Origin: Symsagittifera roscoffensis
Taxonomy: Eukaryota > Xenacoelomorpha > Acoela > Convolutidae
Assembly: GCF_963678635.1 (NCBI RefSeq)
Contig: NC_087065.1
Location: forward strand, 38,467,888-38,531,887
Length of the DNA: 64,000 bases
Direction of reading: 5' to 3'
The notes beneath the pieces were generated by a model, which had not been told where the DNA came from, did not search any database, and was given only the letters and a program-made list of their open reading frames with translations. How positions within the stretch are numbered: position 1 is the first letter of the stretch; every line of letters starts with the position of its first letter. Below, piece after piece: positions 47,615-59,499 of this stretch. The position numbers and the translations under genes were made by a program.

Positions 47615-49685
47615 TCACAAGCGTTTCGATACTGCTATTGTTTCCAGATCGTCTGCTGCGTTGTCAAAGACTCTTTCACCCGGTACGAGGTAGCGATCAC
47701 TGTCATGGTCTTGATATACCTCCCTATCTAGATCCCATGCTCGAGTTTCCACCAATTGTGTGTGAATGACTAGCTCTGACATGTCTGATCCTGAGCTCGA
47801 GTTCCTGTCTGAATAGGTGTCGATTCCTGAATTCCGGGAGTTGTCATCCATTGAAGAGTCTGCGATAGAGTGCGTCCCCTTCTCCGGATCAGTTCTGTGC
47901 GTTCTTCGGATCCATCTGAACTCCCCGGACAAAACTTTATTCTCCAGGTCCTGTTTCTCATCAGGAACTTTTTCATCTACATCAGACTCCCCGGACAAAC
48001 TTCCTTTCCCGGATGTTGATCATGAAATCGCCGGCTCTTCTCACTATTCGTCTCCCCGGACAAACAATCTTGCACCAGGTTTCGTTCAACCCTCTCACCT
48101 TCCTTATCCTAGTCCTCAAAGGTAACGGTTTTCTTTTGCGTATCGTTCCCCTGTTCTTTCCGTTTGTATGAAGTACTGGTTAAAACTACGTGGGGTATTG
48201 AGGATACTAGTTGCTGAAATGTTGTCCTACAATCCCTCTCGTTTTCTTTGTGTTGTTGTCTTGACGGCATGATCTTAACCTTCTCACTGACTGTCAGTGA
48301 TGACATAGCTGCTGCCCACTCGGGGTCATCTCTGGTCACTTCTCTCTCTAACAATCCACCCAGCATCCGCATCACTTGCGGTGCGACCTGCACCATTTTA
48401 TCCACTAATGAGAGGCTGTTAATGTTCATGCGAGAGAGTTCTTGCTGGACCAGGTTCGAGCGCAGCAACAGGTCCAAGGGCACTGGGTCCTTCTTCGATT
48501 GAATCTTTATCTCGGCTGCTTTCTCTACTGCTATTGTTTCCAGATCGTCTGCTGCGTTGTCAAAGACTCTTTCACCCGGTACGAGGTAGCGATCACTGTC
48601 ATGGTCTTGATATACCTCCCTATCTAGATCCCATGCTCGAGTTTCCACCAATTGTGTGTGAATGACTAGCTCTGACATGTCTGATCCTGAGCTCGAGTTC
48701 CTGTCTGAATAGGTGTCGATTCCTGAATTCCGGGAGTTGTCATCCATTGAAGAGTCTGCGATAGAGTGCGTCCCCTTCTCCGGATCAGTTCTGTGCGTTC
48801 TTCGGATCCATCTGAACTCCCCGGACAAAACTTTATTCTTCAGGTCCTGTTTCTCATCAGGAACTTTTTCATCTACATCAGACTCCCCGGACAAACTTCC
48901 TTTCCCGGATCTTGATCATGAAATCGCCGGTTCTTCTCACTATTCGTCTCCCCGGACAAACAATCTTGCACCAGGTTTCGTTCAACCCTCTCACCTTCCT
49001 TATCCTAGTCCTCAAAGGTAACGGTTTTCTTTTGCGTATCGTTCCCCTGTTCTTTCCGTTTGTATGAAGTATTGGTTAAAACTACGTGGGGTATTGAGGA
49101 TACTAGTTGCTGAACTGTTGTCCTACAATCCCTCTCGTTTTCTTTGTGTTGTTGTCTTGACGGCATGATCTTAACCTTCTCACTGACTGTCAGTGATGCC
49201 ATAGCTGCTGCCCACTCGGGGTCATCTCTGGTCACTTCTCTCTCTAACAATCCACCCAGCATCCGCATCACTTGCGGTGCGACCTGCACCGTTTTATCCA
49301 CTAATGAGAGGCTGTTAATGTTCATGCGAGAGAGTTCTTGCTGGACCAGGTTCGAGCGCAGCAACAGGTCCAAGGGCACTGGGTCCTTCTTCGATTGAAT
49401 ATTTATCTCGGCTGCTTTCTCTACAGGTAACTCAGGATGTCCTGGAATTGGATGTCCAGACTTGTCTAACCATCTCGGCAAGGGAAGCGCTTGATAAGTT
49501 TCTTTGTCCAGAAACGAGAACCTTTCCTTGATTTCCGCCTGATTGGCTTGCTTCTGTTCCAATCTTTCATAGAACTCAGTCTTCTTGCTGAGGTTGTCGG
49601 CATTCTGGTGTTTATCAGGCATCCTGTGCTCGGTTATCATGTGGTAGCCATCTGATCCTACTATCCGTATACCAATAGCTTCCAC
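47615..49685 (-). pseudogene. RNase H tail and linker, distal block
   Basis: Reading leftwards, the frame at 49685-49005 starts in the end of RNase H (ITEHRMPDKHQNADNLSKK) and runs into a linker with FSFLDKETYQALPLPRWLDK and GHPIPGHPELP. It ends in KKTVTFED. A second linker copy lies at 48894-48109 and a third, shortened one at 47998-47615. The repeats come from an 896-bp tandem duplication (47631-48526 and 48527-49422). The linker is acidic and serine-rich (SADSSMDDNSRN-like), with no catalytic motif. Confidence 0.8.
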
Positions 49686-50004
49686 GATCTACATCTTGAA
49701 TCGTTTACTGGTCTCCTTTGGGTCCGACGTCATTTCGTTCAGCCATTCCAAGACACGCAATTTGTCAAGTCTTGTTCATATGCCTGCTGTTGCTCGTCGT
49801 CGAATTCTACCACGGGCTTGGACCGGTCATCGACCCACTCCTCGTCGTGATCATCAACTATGTCAATGTCCTGTGACACAGTTATTTATTCTAGACCCAC
49901 TACGTCTTCCATTATCTTTTTTAGATCTATCCTGTCCACTACGAAGTCGTCTCCGTAAGGATTAGATTTCTTCGTGAGTCTTGTCTTGTCACTCTGTCGA
50001 GTCT

Positions 50005-52326
50005 CTATCGTAATTGGAAGAACCGGTTCCAAACTTGTGGGACCTGCATTTGGTCGGGGTCTTGCCAGTCCTCCTCTGCGTAGGGTAAGGTTTCTTGATC
50101 TGCTTCGATCACTTCGTTGGGATCAAGGTCCAGTGGTGGACTTGTTCCTTCCTCTACGAGCTGATTTCCATCGTTCTTTTCCCTGGTGCCCTTCTCGTTG
50201 ACTTCACAAGCAGGGTCCATCATTAGATAATCCCCCTCTTCCATGTCTGCAGGTATACACCAGTCTTCTGTCGATAGGTTGTGTAGCTTAATGTTTTTGT
50301 AATGAGCGGCTCGACCAGTACTCAGTCTATAAAAGCGTCCCTCCTGGTGCACTTCCGTAATCATGAAAGGTCCCCTCCACATTTTTAGGAGCTTTTTTGT
50401 TCCTTTCGGTGGTATAACGTTCTCAAATACCCATACGTAGTCTCTTACCGAGTAAGTTTTTGCACCAGCTCGTTTCTTGTCGAATCTTTTCCTCTGCCTT
50501 GCCTGCGCCTATTGATAATTTCGTCTACACAAGTCGTTCAACTCTTGCTGACGTCTAATCACATCCCTTACATAGACCTGTGGTGACGTTTTCTTTCCCT
50601 CATACTCTGGGTAGAAGAAAGTCAGGGGCAAAGACTTCTCGTGTCCAGTTAGCATCATGTGTGGACTTACTCCAGTAGAGGAGTGTTGCGTGCTGTTATA
50701 AGCTCCCATCGTTCTTTTCCCTGGTGCCCTTCTCGTTGAATTCACAAGCAGGGTCCATCATTAGATAATCCCCCTCTTCCATGTCTGCAGGTATACACCA
50801 GTCTTCTGTCGATAGGTTGTGTAGCTTAATGTTTTTGTAATGAGCGGCTCGACCAGTACTCAGTCTATAAAAGCGTCCCTCCTGGTGCACTTCCGTAATC
50901 ATGAAAGGTCCCCTCCACATTTTTAGGAGCTTTTTTGTTCCTTTCGGTGGTATAACGTTCTCAAATACCCATACGTAGTCTCTTACCGAGTAAGTTTTTG
51001 CACCAGCTCGTTTCTTGTCGAATCTTTTCCTCTGCCTTGCCTGCGCCTATTGATAATTTCGTCTACACAAGTCGTTCAACTCTTGCTGACGTCTAATCAC
51101 ATCCCTTACATAGACCTGTGGTGACGTTTTCTTTCCCTCATACTCTGGGTAGAAGAAAGTCAGGGGCAAAGACTTCTCGTGTCCAGTTAGCATCATGTGT
51201 GGACTTACTCCAGTAGAGGAGTGTTGCGTGCTGTTATAAGCTCCCATCGTTCTTTTCCCTGGTGCCCTTCTCGTTGAATTCACAAGCAGGGTCCATCATT
51301 AGATAATCCCCCTCTTCCATGTCTGCAGGTATACACCAGTCTTCTGTCGATAGGTTGTGTAGCTTAATGTTTTTGTAATGAGCGGCTCGACCAGTACTCA
51401 GTCTATAAAAGCGTCCCTCCTGGTGCACTTCCGTAATCATGAAAGGTCCCCTCCACATTTTTAGGAGCTTTTTTGTTCCTTTCGGTGGTATAACGTTCTC
51501 AAATACCCATACGTAGTCTCTTACCGAGTAAGTTTTTGCACCAGCTCGTTTCTTGTCGAATCTTTTCCTCTGCCTTGCCTGCGCCTATTGATAATTTCGT
51601 CTACACAAGTCGTTCAACTCTTGCTGACGTCTAATCACATCCCTTACATAGACCTGTGGTGACGTTTTCTTTCCCTCATACTCTGGGTAGAAGAAAGTCA
51701 GGGGCAAAGACTTCTCGTGTCCAGTTAGCATCATGTGTGGACTTACTCCAGTAGAGGAGTGTTGCGTGCTGTTATAAGCTCCCATCGTTCTTTTCCCTGG
51801 TGCCCTTCTCGTTGAATTCACAAGCAGGGTCCATCATTAGATAATCCCCCTCTTCCATGTCTGCAGGTATACACCAGTCTTCTGTCGATAGGTTGTGTAG
51901 CTTAATGTTTTTGTAATGAGCGGCTCGACCAGTACTCAGTCTATAAAAGCGTCCCTCCTGGTGCACTTCCGTAATCATGAAAGGTCCCCTCCACATTTTT
52001 AGGAGCTTTTTTGTTCCTTTCGGTGGTATAACGTTCTCAAATACCCATACGTAGTCTCTTACCGAGTAAGTTTTTGCACCAGCTCGTTTCTTGTCGAATC
52101 TTTTCCTCTGCCTTGCCTGCGCCTATTGATAATTTCGTCTACACAAGTCGTTCAACTCTTGCTGACGTCTGATCACATCCCTTACATAGACCTGTGGTGA
52201 CGTTTTCTTTCCCTCATACTCTGGGTAGAAGAAAGTCAGGGGCAAAGACTTCTCGTGTCCAGTTAGCATCATGTGTGGACTTACTCCAGTAGAGGAGTGT
52301 TGCGTGCTGTTATAAGCTCCCATCAC
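50005..52326 (-). pseudogene. Integrase C-terminal domain remnants, proximal block
   Basis: Four rounds of the GAYNSTQHSSTGVSP segment (52123-52326, 51585-51821, 51047-51283, 50509-50745) alternate with the GPF module (51772-51996, 51234-51458, 50696-50920, 50005-50382). In each inner round the GPF module runs into ...EKNDG and then shifts frame into the next copy. Confidence 0.8.
50168..52319 (-). repeat. 538-bp tandem repeat, four copies
   Basis: Units start at CCATC at 50168, 50706, 51244 and 51782 and end before 52320, with exact 538-bp spacing. The distal block has two. Copies differ by hardly any base; the last unit has GTCTGATC where the others have GTCTAATC. Confidence 0.95.
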
Positions 52327-52339
52327 CTGTGGAAGGTAT

Positions 52340-52738
52340 CTAGTACCTGGAACAATATACCCTCAGCATCGACACTAACGTTCGATTCTGCCTTTCCACT
52401 AAGCCATTCGTCTGAGGATGGTATGCGGTGGAGTGAGCCTGAGCCACCTGCGAACGTCGCATGAGATCTTTTTTAAGTTCTCCCACGAAAGCTGTTCCGT
52501 TATCCGATTGGAGCGTCATCGGACAACCATGTCTCGCTATCCACGTGTTGATTAGGTGATCGCAAGTCTCTTCTGCTGAGGCAGTTATGCAGGGCACGGC
52601 CTCTGCATACTTCGTGAAGTGATCTATCATGACTAAGACTTGATTATAACCACTGTCTGTCATGTATATCTTTTGGTGATCAATCTGTACCACCTCATTA
52701 AATTCAGATGACTCGATCGACTGCAAGTGAAATCGCAA
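52340..52738 (-). pseudogene. Integrase catalytic core, proximal block
   Basis: Identical at residue level to the core at 46671-47069, with the same intact D, D and E residues. The identity shows that the block duplication is recent relative to mutation. Confidence 0.9.
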
Positions 52739-53252
52739 CTTTTTTTGGATCCTTGACCTGTTGGCATGACAGGCATGCTGTTACCCACTTCTCACATGCC
52801 TTTTTCATTCCAGGCCACTCAACGCATTTTAGAATCCTCTGGTATACTTTGTCGATTCTCTGATGGCCCATCTGATCATGTGACCTGCATTAAAGTTCTG
52901 TTTGATAGAGTTGCGGCAACACTATCGCATTGTATTTGTACAGGACTTTGTCCTCTTCTCTTCTCTTGCAAGCCACAATCCCGTCCTTGTTCAGATATAA
53001 CCTTCCCTCTTTCTGCATAAAGTACTGTCTCAGAATGCGATAACTGTCTTCCTCCAGATCTCCTTTGTCCGGAGCTCCATTTTCAATCCACCTTTTTAGG
53101 TTGCTCGTCATGCGGTCATTTCTCTGTGCCCTTTGTAGGTCCGAGAGTCTGTATCTCGTCTTCAAGTACGTCTTCATGACCTTCATTTGACTATTCATTT
53201 CATCTGGCTGATGCGTGTCATCTTCCATCTTAACGCACCAAATCCTCGCCAA
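52739..53252 (-). pseudogene. Integrase N-terminal region and zinc finger, proximal block
   Basis: Frame 52890-53252 repeats 47221-47583. The HHCC halves (HDQMGH and CLSC) are again in another frame to its left, so the frameshift was present before the block was duplicated. Confidence 0.75.
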
Positions 53253-53283
53253 TGGTTGTGTTTATTGTTTGAACGGTTGAAGA

Positions 53284-55309
53284 TCACAAGCGTTTCGATA
53301 CTGCTATTGTTTCCAGATCGTCTGCTGCGTTGTCAAAGACTCTTTCACCCGGTACGAGGTAGCGATCACTGTCATGGTCTTGATATACCTCCCTATCTAG
53401 ATCCCATGCTCGAGTTTCCACCAATTGTGTGTGAATGACTAGCTCTGACATGTCTGATCCTGAGCTCGAGTTCCTGTCTGAATAGGTGTCGATTCCTGAA
53501 TTCCGGGAGTTGTCATCCATTGAAGAGTCTGCGATAGAGTGCGTCCCCTTCTCCGGATCAGTTCTGTGCGTTCTTCGGATCCATCTGAACTCCCCGGACA
53601 AAACTTTATTCTCCAGGTCCTGTTTCTCATCAGGAACTTTTTCATCTACATCAGACTCCCCGGACAAACTTCCTTTCCCGGATGTTGATCATGAAATCGC
53701 CGGCTCTTCTCACTATTCGTCTCCCCGGACAAACAATCTTGCACCAGGTTTCGTTCAACCCTCTCACCTTCCTTATCCTAGTCCTCAAAGGTAACGGTTT
53801 TCTTTTGCGTATCGTTCCCCTGTTCTTTCCGTTTGTATGAAGTACTGGTTAAAACTACGTGGGGTATTGAGGATACTAGTTGCTGAAATGTTGTCCTACA
53901 ATCCCTCTCGTTTTCTTTGTGTTGTTGTCTTGACGGCATGATCTTAACCTTCTCACTGACTGTCAGTGATGACATAGCTGCTGCCCACTCGGGGTCATCT
54001 CTGGTCACTTCTCTCTCTAACAATCCACCCAGCATCCGCATCACTTGCGGTGCGACCTGCACCATTTTATCCACTAATGAGAGGCTGTTAATGTTCATGC
54101 GAGAGAGTTCTTGCTGGACCAGGTTCGAGCGCAGCAACAGGTCCAAGGGCACTGGGTCCTTCTTCGATTGAATCTTTATCTCGGCTGCTTTCTCTACTGC
54201 TATTGTTTCCAGATCGTCTGCTGCGTTGTCAAAGACTCTTTCACCCGGTACGAGGTAGCGATCACTGTCATGGTCTTGATATACCTCCCTATCTAGATCC
54301 CATGCTCGAGTTTCCACCAATTGTGTGTGAATGACTAGCTCTGACATGTCTGATCCTGAGCTCGAGTTCCTGTCTGAATAGGTGTCGATTCCTGAATTCC
54401 GGGAGTTGTCATCCATTGAAGAGTCTGCGATAGAGTGCGTCCCCTTCTCCGGATCAGTTCTGTGCGTTCTTCGGATCCATCTGAACTCCCCGGACAAAAC
54501 TTTATTCTTCAGGTCCTGTTTCTCATCAGGAACTTTTTCATCTACATCAGACTCCCCGGACAAACTTCCTTTCCCGGATCTTGATCATGAAATCGCCGGT
54601 TCTTCTCACTATTCGTCTCCCCGGACAAACAATCTTGCACCAGGTTTCGTTCAACCCTCTCACCTTCCTTATCCTAGTCCTCAAAGGTAACGGTTTTCTT
54701 TTGCGTATCGTTCCCCTGTTCTTTCCGTTTGTATGAAGTATTGGTTAAAACTACGTGGGGTATTGAGGATACTAGTTGCTGAACTGTTGTCCTACAATCC
54801 CTCTCGTTTTCTTTGTGTTGTTGTCTTGACGGCATGATCTTAACCTTCTCACTGACTGTCAGTGATGCCATAGCTGCTGCCCACTCGGGGTCATCTCTGG
54901 TCACTTCTCTCTCTAACAATCCACCCAGCATCCGCATCACTTGCGGTGCGACCTGCACCGTTTTATCCACTAATGAGAGGCTGTTAATGTTCATGCGAGA
55001 GAGTTCTTGCTGGACCAGGTTCGAGCGCAGCAACAGGTCCAAGGGCACTGGGTCCTTCTTCGATTGAATATTTATCTCGGCTGCTTTCTCTACAGGTAAC
55101 TCAGGATGTCCTGGAATTGGATGTCCAGACTTGTCTAACCATCTCGGCAAGGGAAGCGCTTGATAAGTTTCTTTGTCCAGAAACGAGAACCTTTCCTTGA
55201 TTTCCGCCTGATTGGCTTGCTTCTGTTCCAATCTTTCATAGAACTCAGTCTTCTTGCTGAGGTTGTCGGCATTCTGGTGTTTATCAGGCATCCTGTGCTC
55301 GGTTATCAT
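53284..55309 (-). pseudogene. RNase H tail and linker, proximal block
   Basis: Frames 55309-54674, 54563-53778 and 53667-53284 repeat the distal set. The 896-bp units are at 53300-54195 and 54196-55091. The first frame begins MITEHRMPDKHQNADNLSKK, the usual end of Ty3/gypsy RNase H. Its upstream part, with the catalytic residues, is missing together with the reverse transcriptase. Confidence 0.8.
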
Positions 55310-55326
55310 GTGGTAGCCATCTGATC

Positions 55327-55509
55327 CTACAATCCGTCTACCAATATAACTCTTAAAACTGTATCTTTTTTGGCATGATAAGGACAGCCTTTCACACCGA
55401 ATCTCTTCAAGTTTTGTGTCTCTTCATAGTCGGTCCTCATCGGCAAAGCGTAACCAAGTTTCTTTCCACGCTGGATTGAAACCGTGGGGTCCAGTGTGTT
55501 CAAAAACAC
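55327..55509 (-). pseudogene. Pre-reverse-transcriptase leader fragment
   Basis: The 60-codon frame contains VSIQRGKKLGYALPMRTDYE and, further on, KRFGVKGCPYHAKKD. A leader like this lies between protease and reverse transcriptase in this retroelement class. It runs into RVILVDGL and then a stop, exactly where the RNase H tail begins, which places the deletion junction near 55330-55347. Confidence 0.6.
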
Positions 55510-55596
55510 ACTGACACACAGTCCGTTTCGAGTTACCGAGAAGGTCCGGCCTCAAATCACTGAACTTTGACTATTTGGATTTGGTACCAAACAAAC

Positions 55597-56148
55597 TTAA
55601 TTACTATCACTTAACAAATTCAAATTCCTCATTCTAAAAATTGCTACCACAGCCTGTGTCGGCTGTAGCTTTACCTTTCTATCTAAAAAATTTGGTACCT
55701 TGTTTTCATCTGTTATTGTTCTATTAATTGGTTTCTTAACATACTTCCGGTCCGGGTTTCTAATTTTTATTAGACCGTAGTTTAAGTCATTCATCGCGTC
55801 AAAATTCCTGACAAAATCTCTGCCCAAGATGAATTGGTCGGAGTCATCCAGATTCTCTGTTACCAGGAAGCTCATCCAAAGATCCCGTCCTCCCATGTGG
55901 AGGACCTTTATTGGTGTTCTTCCGGCTACGTAAATTGCTCCTCGATTGGCTGCGGCCATTCGGAGAACCGTCGGAATTAGATCTTCCCTCGTGAAGCCCA
56001 TTCTTTCCCAAGTTTTTATCGGCATCACGCTCACTACCGCTCCTGTGTCAAGAAGCCCTGTGACTCCGACTTTCTTTCCGTTGATGTCGAGCAGATGTGC
56101 AGTCACATCTGCTTCGTATCCAATGTGAACTGCGTCTTGCTCCATCAT
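55597..56148 (-). pseudogene. Retroelement aspartic protease
   Basis: The minus-strand frame of 183 residues has the active-site signature LLDTGAVVSVMP (D at about residue 34), a MGGRDLW stretch and the second-half motif FILGRDFVRNFDA. This is the retropepsin fold of retroelements, which cleaves the Gag-Pol polyprotein as a dimer. The catalytic Asp-Thr-Gly is intact. A tail of about 60 residues (KKPINRTITDENK onwards) leads towards the pre-RT leader. Confidence 0.9.
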
Positions 56149-56236
56149 GGCGTCATGGCCTATCCTACGGACTTTGAGTTATTCTTCACCCAAATAGATC
56201 TGCCCTATTTGGTCACTGCCTGTTGTCACATATGTC

Positions 56237-56422
56237 CTAGTGTAGATACTTATTCCATCCACGTTCAGCATCACTTGATAAGGTACATAGACTTCCACGT
56301 AACGCCCGTGAAATTTCTTTATTCGAGGACCATCCGTTGTTAGTGGTGCTTCGCACAGCTCTTGACTCAGTGCGTGGCTCCACCTGCCTCAGATAATCTG
56401 CATATGTGTCCAAATGCATCAA
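56237..56422 (-). pseudogene. Short frame between nucleocapsid and protease
   Basis: 61 codons starting MMHLDTYADYLRQVEPRTES sit between the zinc-knuckle frame and the protease in the expected place for the Gag-Pol connector. No domain is seen; it marks another frame break. Confidence 0.4.
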
Positions 56423-56613
56423 ATAGAACTCTGATGGTTCACTCAGATTTCTGATTACCTGGTGTCCCGCTACCGAGATTATTGATTGTATTTTGCTTCC
56501 TGTGGCACCATACCGAACCTCTGCCCGGAGATCACATTTAGTTTCATGCTGAAACTGCTTGGTACTTTCGTTTCTTCGACCTCTGATGCCTCGAAGGCGG
56601 TCAGTTTTTCCTG

Positions 56614-57330
56614 TTATTTCTCATTTTCCAATTCGAGCTTCCCTTTTTGTTCGATCTCCTTCGTTACCAATTCCTGCTGGACTCTATTTAGAGCATCCCT
56701 CGCGGCTGCCCTATAATTGATCTTTAAGTCATTCGCCGCAGTCACCGGTTCTGGTTCACTTGTCTCTTCCGTTACCGCCTGCATCTTCTTCGTTGCCAGC
56801 TCTTGCTGTTTTTCTTTTCTGCGCGCCTCCGCTTCACTCAAAAGGCCAGCCTTGCTGGCTTTCACTTCCGATAAAGGTTCCTCATGCCTTGGATGCTTGA
56901 TATCTGCTACAGAATCCCAGAATTGCGGACAATCTGATTTAAAATGACCTTCCAAGTTACAAAAGAAGCACATCGGGCCGAATTTTCTACTTAATCCTCT
57001 CATGAAATCCTCATGGTCGATTTCTGACGCATCTTCGTCCTCGAGGCTAAAGCCTATTGCTTTCATGCCCTGTTTGTAAATTGGGCATGCTGACACGTGA
57101 TGGTCCGTCGAACTACAATTTGCACAAGAGCGTCTCTTGTCCATATCGTCCCTTGGTTTGTACCATTTGTTTCCTTGGTTTGCTGGTCCGTTCTCAAAAT
57201 TGCCATAATTGTTCTTGCAATATCCAGATCTCGATGGAGACTTCAGCAAAAGATATTCTTTTGACTTGAGTCTCAACTCATCTGGTGTTGGCGCATTGGT
57301 TGAGAGTGGTGTGTAATGTGTTGCTAACAT
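56614..57330 (-). pseudogene. Gag nucleocapsid with two CCHC zinc knuckles
   Basis: The minus-strand frame of 238 residues from an ATG at 57330 has two C-x2-C-x4-H-x4-C knuckles: CANCSSTDHHVSAC (about residues 69-82) and CFFCNLEGHFKSDC (about 121-134). Nucleocapsid knuckles bind the element RNA during packaging. The second half is a charged, probably helical region (EARRKEKQQELATKK). The frame is intact, but capsid lies in a different frame upstream. Confidence 0.9.
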
Positions 57331-57402
57331 TGTTCAAAGTTCATCATTCTTCACACCATCGATGAATTTTGAGGCTACTGCCAGGTTCATCCGTCTGTTT
57401 GA

Positions 57403-57669
57403 CTAATCTGGTTGGCTACACCTTCTCAGCATCTCCAAATTGTCTAGAAACTGGTCTATCGTCTCATCTTCTCGTTGCCTCCGTTTCTCGAAGCGCATCA
57501 TTGCTTGGTGTCCCTGCACCCCTGAGCCAAAACGATTTAACAAGATTTCAAAGATTTTCTCAGCAGTGTCTCGCTGGTATTGTTTTTTGGACATCATGCA
57601 GTTTAGGGCCTTCCTTTCCAGGTTGCTGGTGAGCGCACTGCATTCTTGTCTTTCTGTCTTCCTCTTCAA
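57403..57669 (-). pseudogene. Gag capsid fragment
   Basis: The 88-codon frame holds AEKIFEILLNRFGSG, then RFEKRRQREDETIDQFLDN and LEMLRRCSQPD. This pattern of a helical stretch followed by R-Q-x-E-x-E-x-I-x-x-F is typical of the capsid of Ty3/gypsy Gag. It stops before the nucleocapsid frame; the missing piece lies at 57330-57403. Confidence 0.75.
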
Positions 57670-57778
57670 AATTCAGTTTCATGACTTCTATCCAGGTATC
57701 AATACAGCCATCAGATTCGTCTTTATAGCATCTTGGTTTCTTAGAGACTCTTCTGGACGTTTCACTACGTTTATTGGT

Positions 57779-58340
57779 TCAAGATAACCTCGTAAGGAAT
57801 GTCTCCAAACACCTGTTCAGAGGTTCAAAGGCTGTGGCCATTGATGTAGCATCTCTTGAATGCCCCGCCTGAGTATCATTGCCCCCCTGATAAGGGTTCT
57901 GTACTTGGAACCTCCCTTCTGTCCGAATCGCTGGGATCGTTTCTTCCTTGGCTCGCATGTCTCCTGTTCCTGGAACCTTCTCTCCCAGTCGCATATGTGC
58001 CTTGCATCGGTCGTTCGTTTGAGGTCTGTCTGTTGCCAGTTGAACTTCCTCTGATGTTTGGGCCTTATGTTCTATTGTCCCCTGTGGCATAGCCTGATGA
58101 ACTGCCCCTACCTCTAGTGGATCCATGTATCCTTCTCCTATTTTGTTGGTCAATGAAGTTCACCCTCGGCTCCCTGCTGGGTCCTCCCGAGTTCGATTCC
58201 CCATCTTTTGGTCCACTCCTGCTGCCTAGTAGCCCGACCAACCTATCCAAGATAGCCTGAGTTCGCCTCTCCATCGTCGCATCTATCTTTGTGTCAAGAG
58301 TCCCAAGAGTCTGTTCTTGTTGAATTCTCAACTTCTCCAT
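57779..58340 (-). pseudogene. Gag middle region, frameshifted
   Basis: Two overlapping frames (58340-58065 and 58153-57779) carry polar sequence without a domain I know: MEKLRIQQEQTLGTLDTKID at the start of the first, and many Q, E and T residues in the second. They fill the gap between the coiled-coil N-terminus and capsid and show at least two frame breaks. Confidence 0.55.
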
Positions 58341-59499
58341 GTCGTAACTCTTTTTGTTCCGCTTCCCCTGTCATTCGCGACAAGTTCTTCGCCAAGTGTT
58401 CATCCGTTCTTTCCTTCAAGCGTTTTTCGCTTCTACAAACATCTTGTCTATTGCGGTTTATTTCTTCCCGCAGACTTTCTCTCTCGACGCGTACTGCCTT
58501 TTTTAGTTCACTCATTCTTATGGACATCTGTTCATTCTGTTCTCCTATGCTGCCCACTATGTTGGTCAAGGCTTCTTCAATTGATACCCTGTTGTCCACT
58601 AGCGGCGTCACAAGTGGCGGTGTCACCCTTTCGATCCCAGGTAGCTTGGTGCTGGTCGAGATTCGGGCTTTGATTCTCTGCCTCGACGTCTTTTCATTAT
58701 CCACCTCTGAGTCCGCCGGTGCGTTGCTGAGCCCTGTGTTTCTATTTTCCCCAGTTCGCATTTCTGAATTCGTCATACTCACAAAGTCACCTGTCTGGCC
58801 TGATGTGTTTGTGGTTTTGCTTATTGTCCTCACTGCACAAAATCGGTCCATGGTGTCAGTCCCTCTGTCGGCGTATGCTTCATTCTCCTGAGTCGAACTA
58901 TTGAGGCTGACTCGAGATCCAAAGTCAACTTGCTCGTCATCGTCCTCTTCTGCTTCCTGGGATTCTCCTTCATCGCATGTACCCGTTCCCATGGTAAATG
59001 GAAAGATGTTTCCGAAAGTGTTCTTCACTCTTTCTGAAAACAATGAGGACGTTGCCTGTTTCTCCGTCACGCTTGCCATCATGGTGTTGACTGTGGGCGA
59101 ATTTCTAGTTGCCACAACTTCAGTAGAGATGTCAGACAATTCCGAAATCTCTTCTCGGTCCAGTGTCCCGGTGGAAGTGGCAAAATCTTGGCCTTGTTCT
59201 ACTGGAGTAGATTCACTCGCCAGCCTTCTGTTTCCTCTCCCCTCCGGTCCATGTCTCTCCTGGTTCTCATCCATGGCCTGGTCCGGATGGACCTCCACTT
59301 CTAGCATTGCCTTTTGCTCTTCTGAGGACTTTTGCCTCCTGGTGTCAACCATTCTGTCTGAAAAAGTCTCCCCTTTGTCGGTCCGGGTTCGTGTGATCCT
59401 CTCCACAAAAGTGCCGTTCATTGCTTTTCTATGTTTCTCTGGTATGAATTTCCTGGAGCTATCACTTAGTTTAGGTATCCTTGACTTGTCTAGACTCAT
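58294..59499 (-). pseudogene. Gag N-terminal region with coiled coil
   Basis: The first ATG of the frame is at 59499 (MSLDKSRIPKLSDSSRK), giving about 401 residues. The first two thirds are polar and low in hydrophobics. The last 100 or so residues have heptad-like order and many E, K, R and L (SIRMSELKKAVRVERESLRE, then KRLKERTDEHLAKNLSRM), so a coiled coil is likely. No enzyme motif is seen. Position at the 5' end and continuity with the capsid region make it gag. This N-terminal extension seems long for a Ty3/gypsy Gag. Confidence 0.7.

Larger units (their letters stand above)
45083..49675 (-). repeat. Retroelement RNase H-integrase block, distal copy
   Basis: It is 4593 bp long, starts at TAGCTTCCACGATC and is repeated by 49676-55346 with very few differences. 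The extra length of the other copy is exactly two more 538-bp units. It holds, from right to left, an RNase H tail, linker repeats, integrase zinc finger, core and C-terminal domain. Confidence 0.9.
49676..55346 (-). repeat. Retroelement RNase H-integrase block, proximal copy
   Basis: Same content as 45083-49675. The offset is 4593 bp up to the 538-bp repeats and 5669 bp after them. It adjoins the gag-protease half directly, so this is the copy in the original order. Confidence 0.9.
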
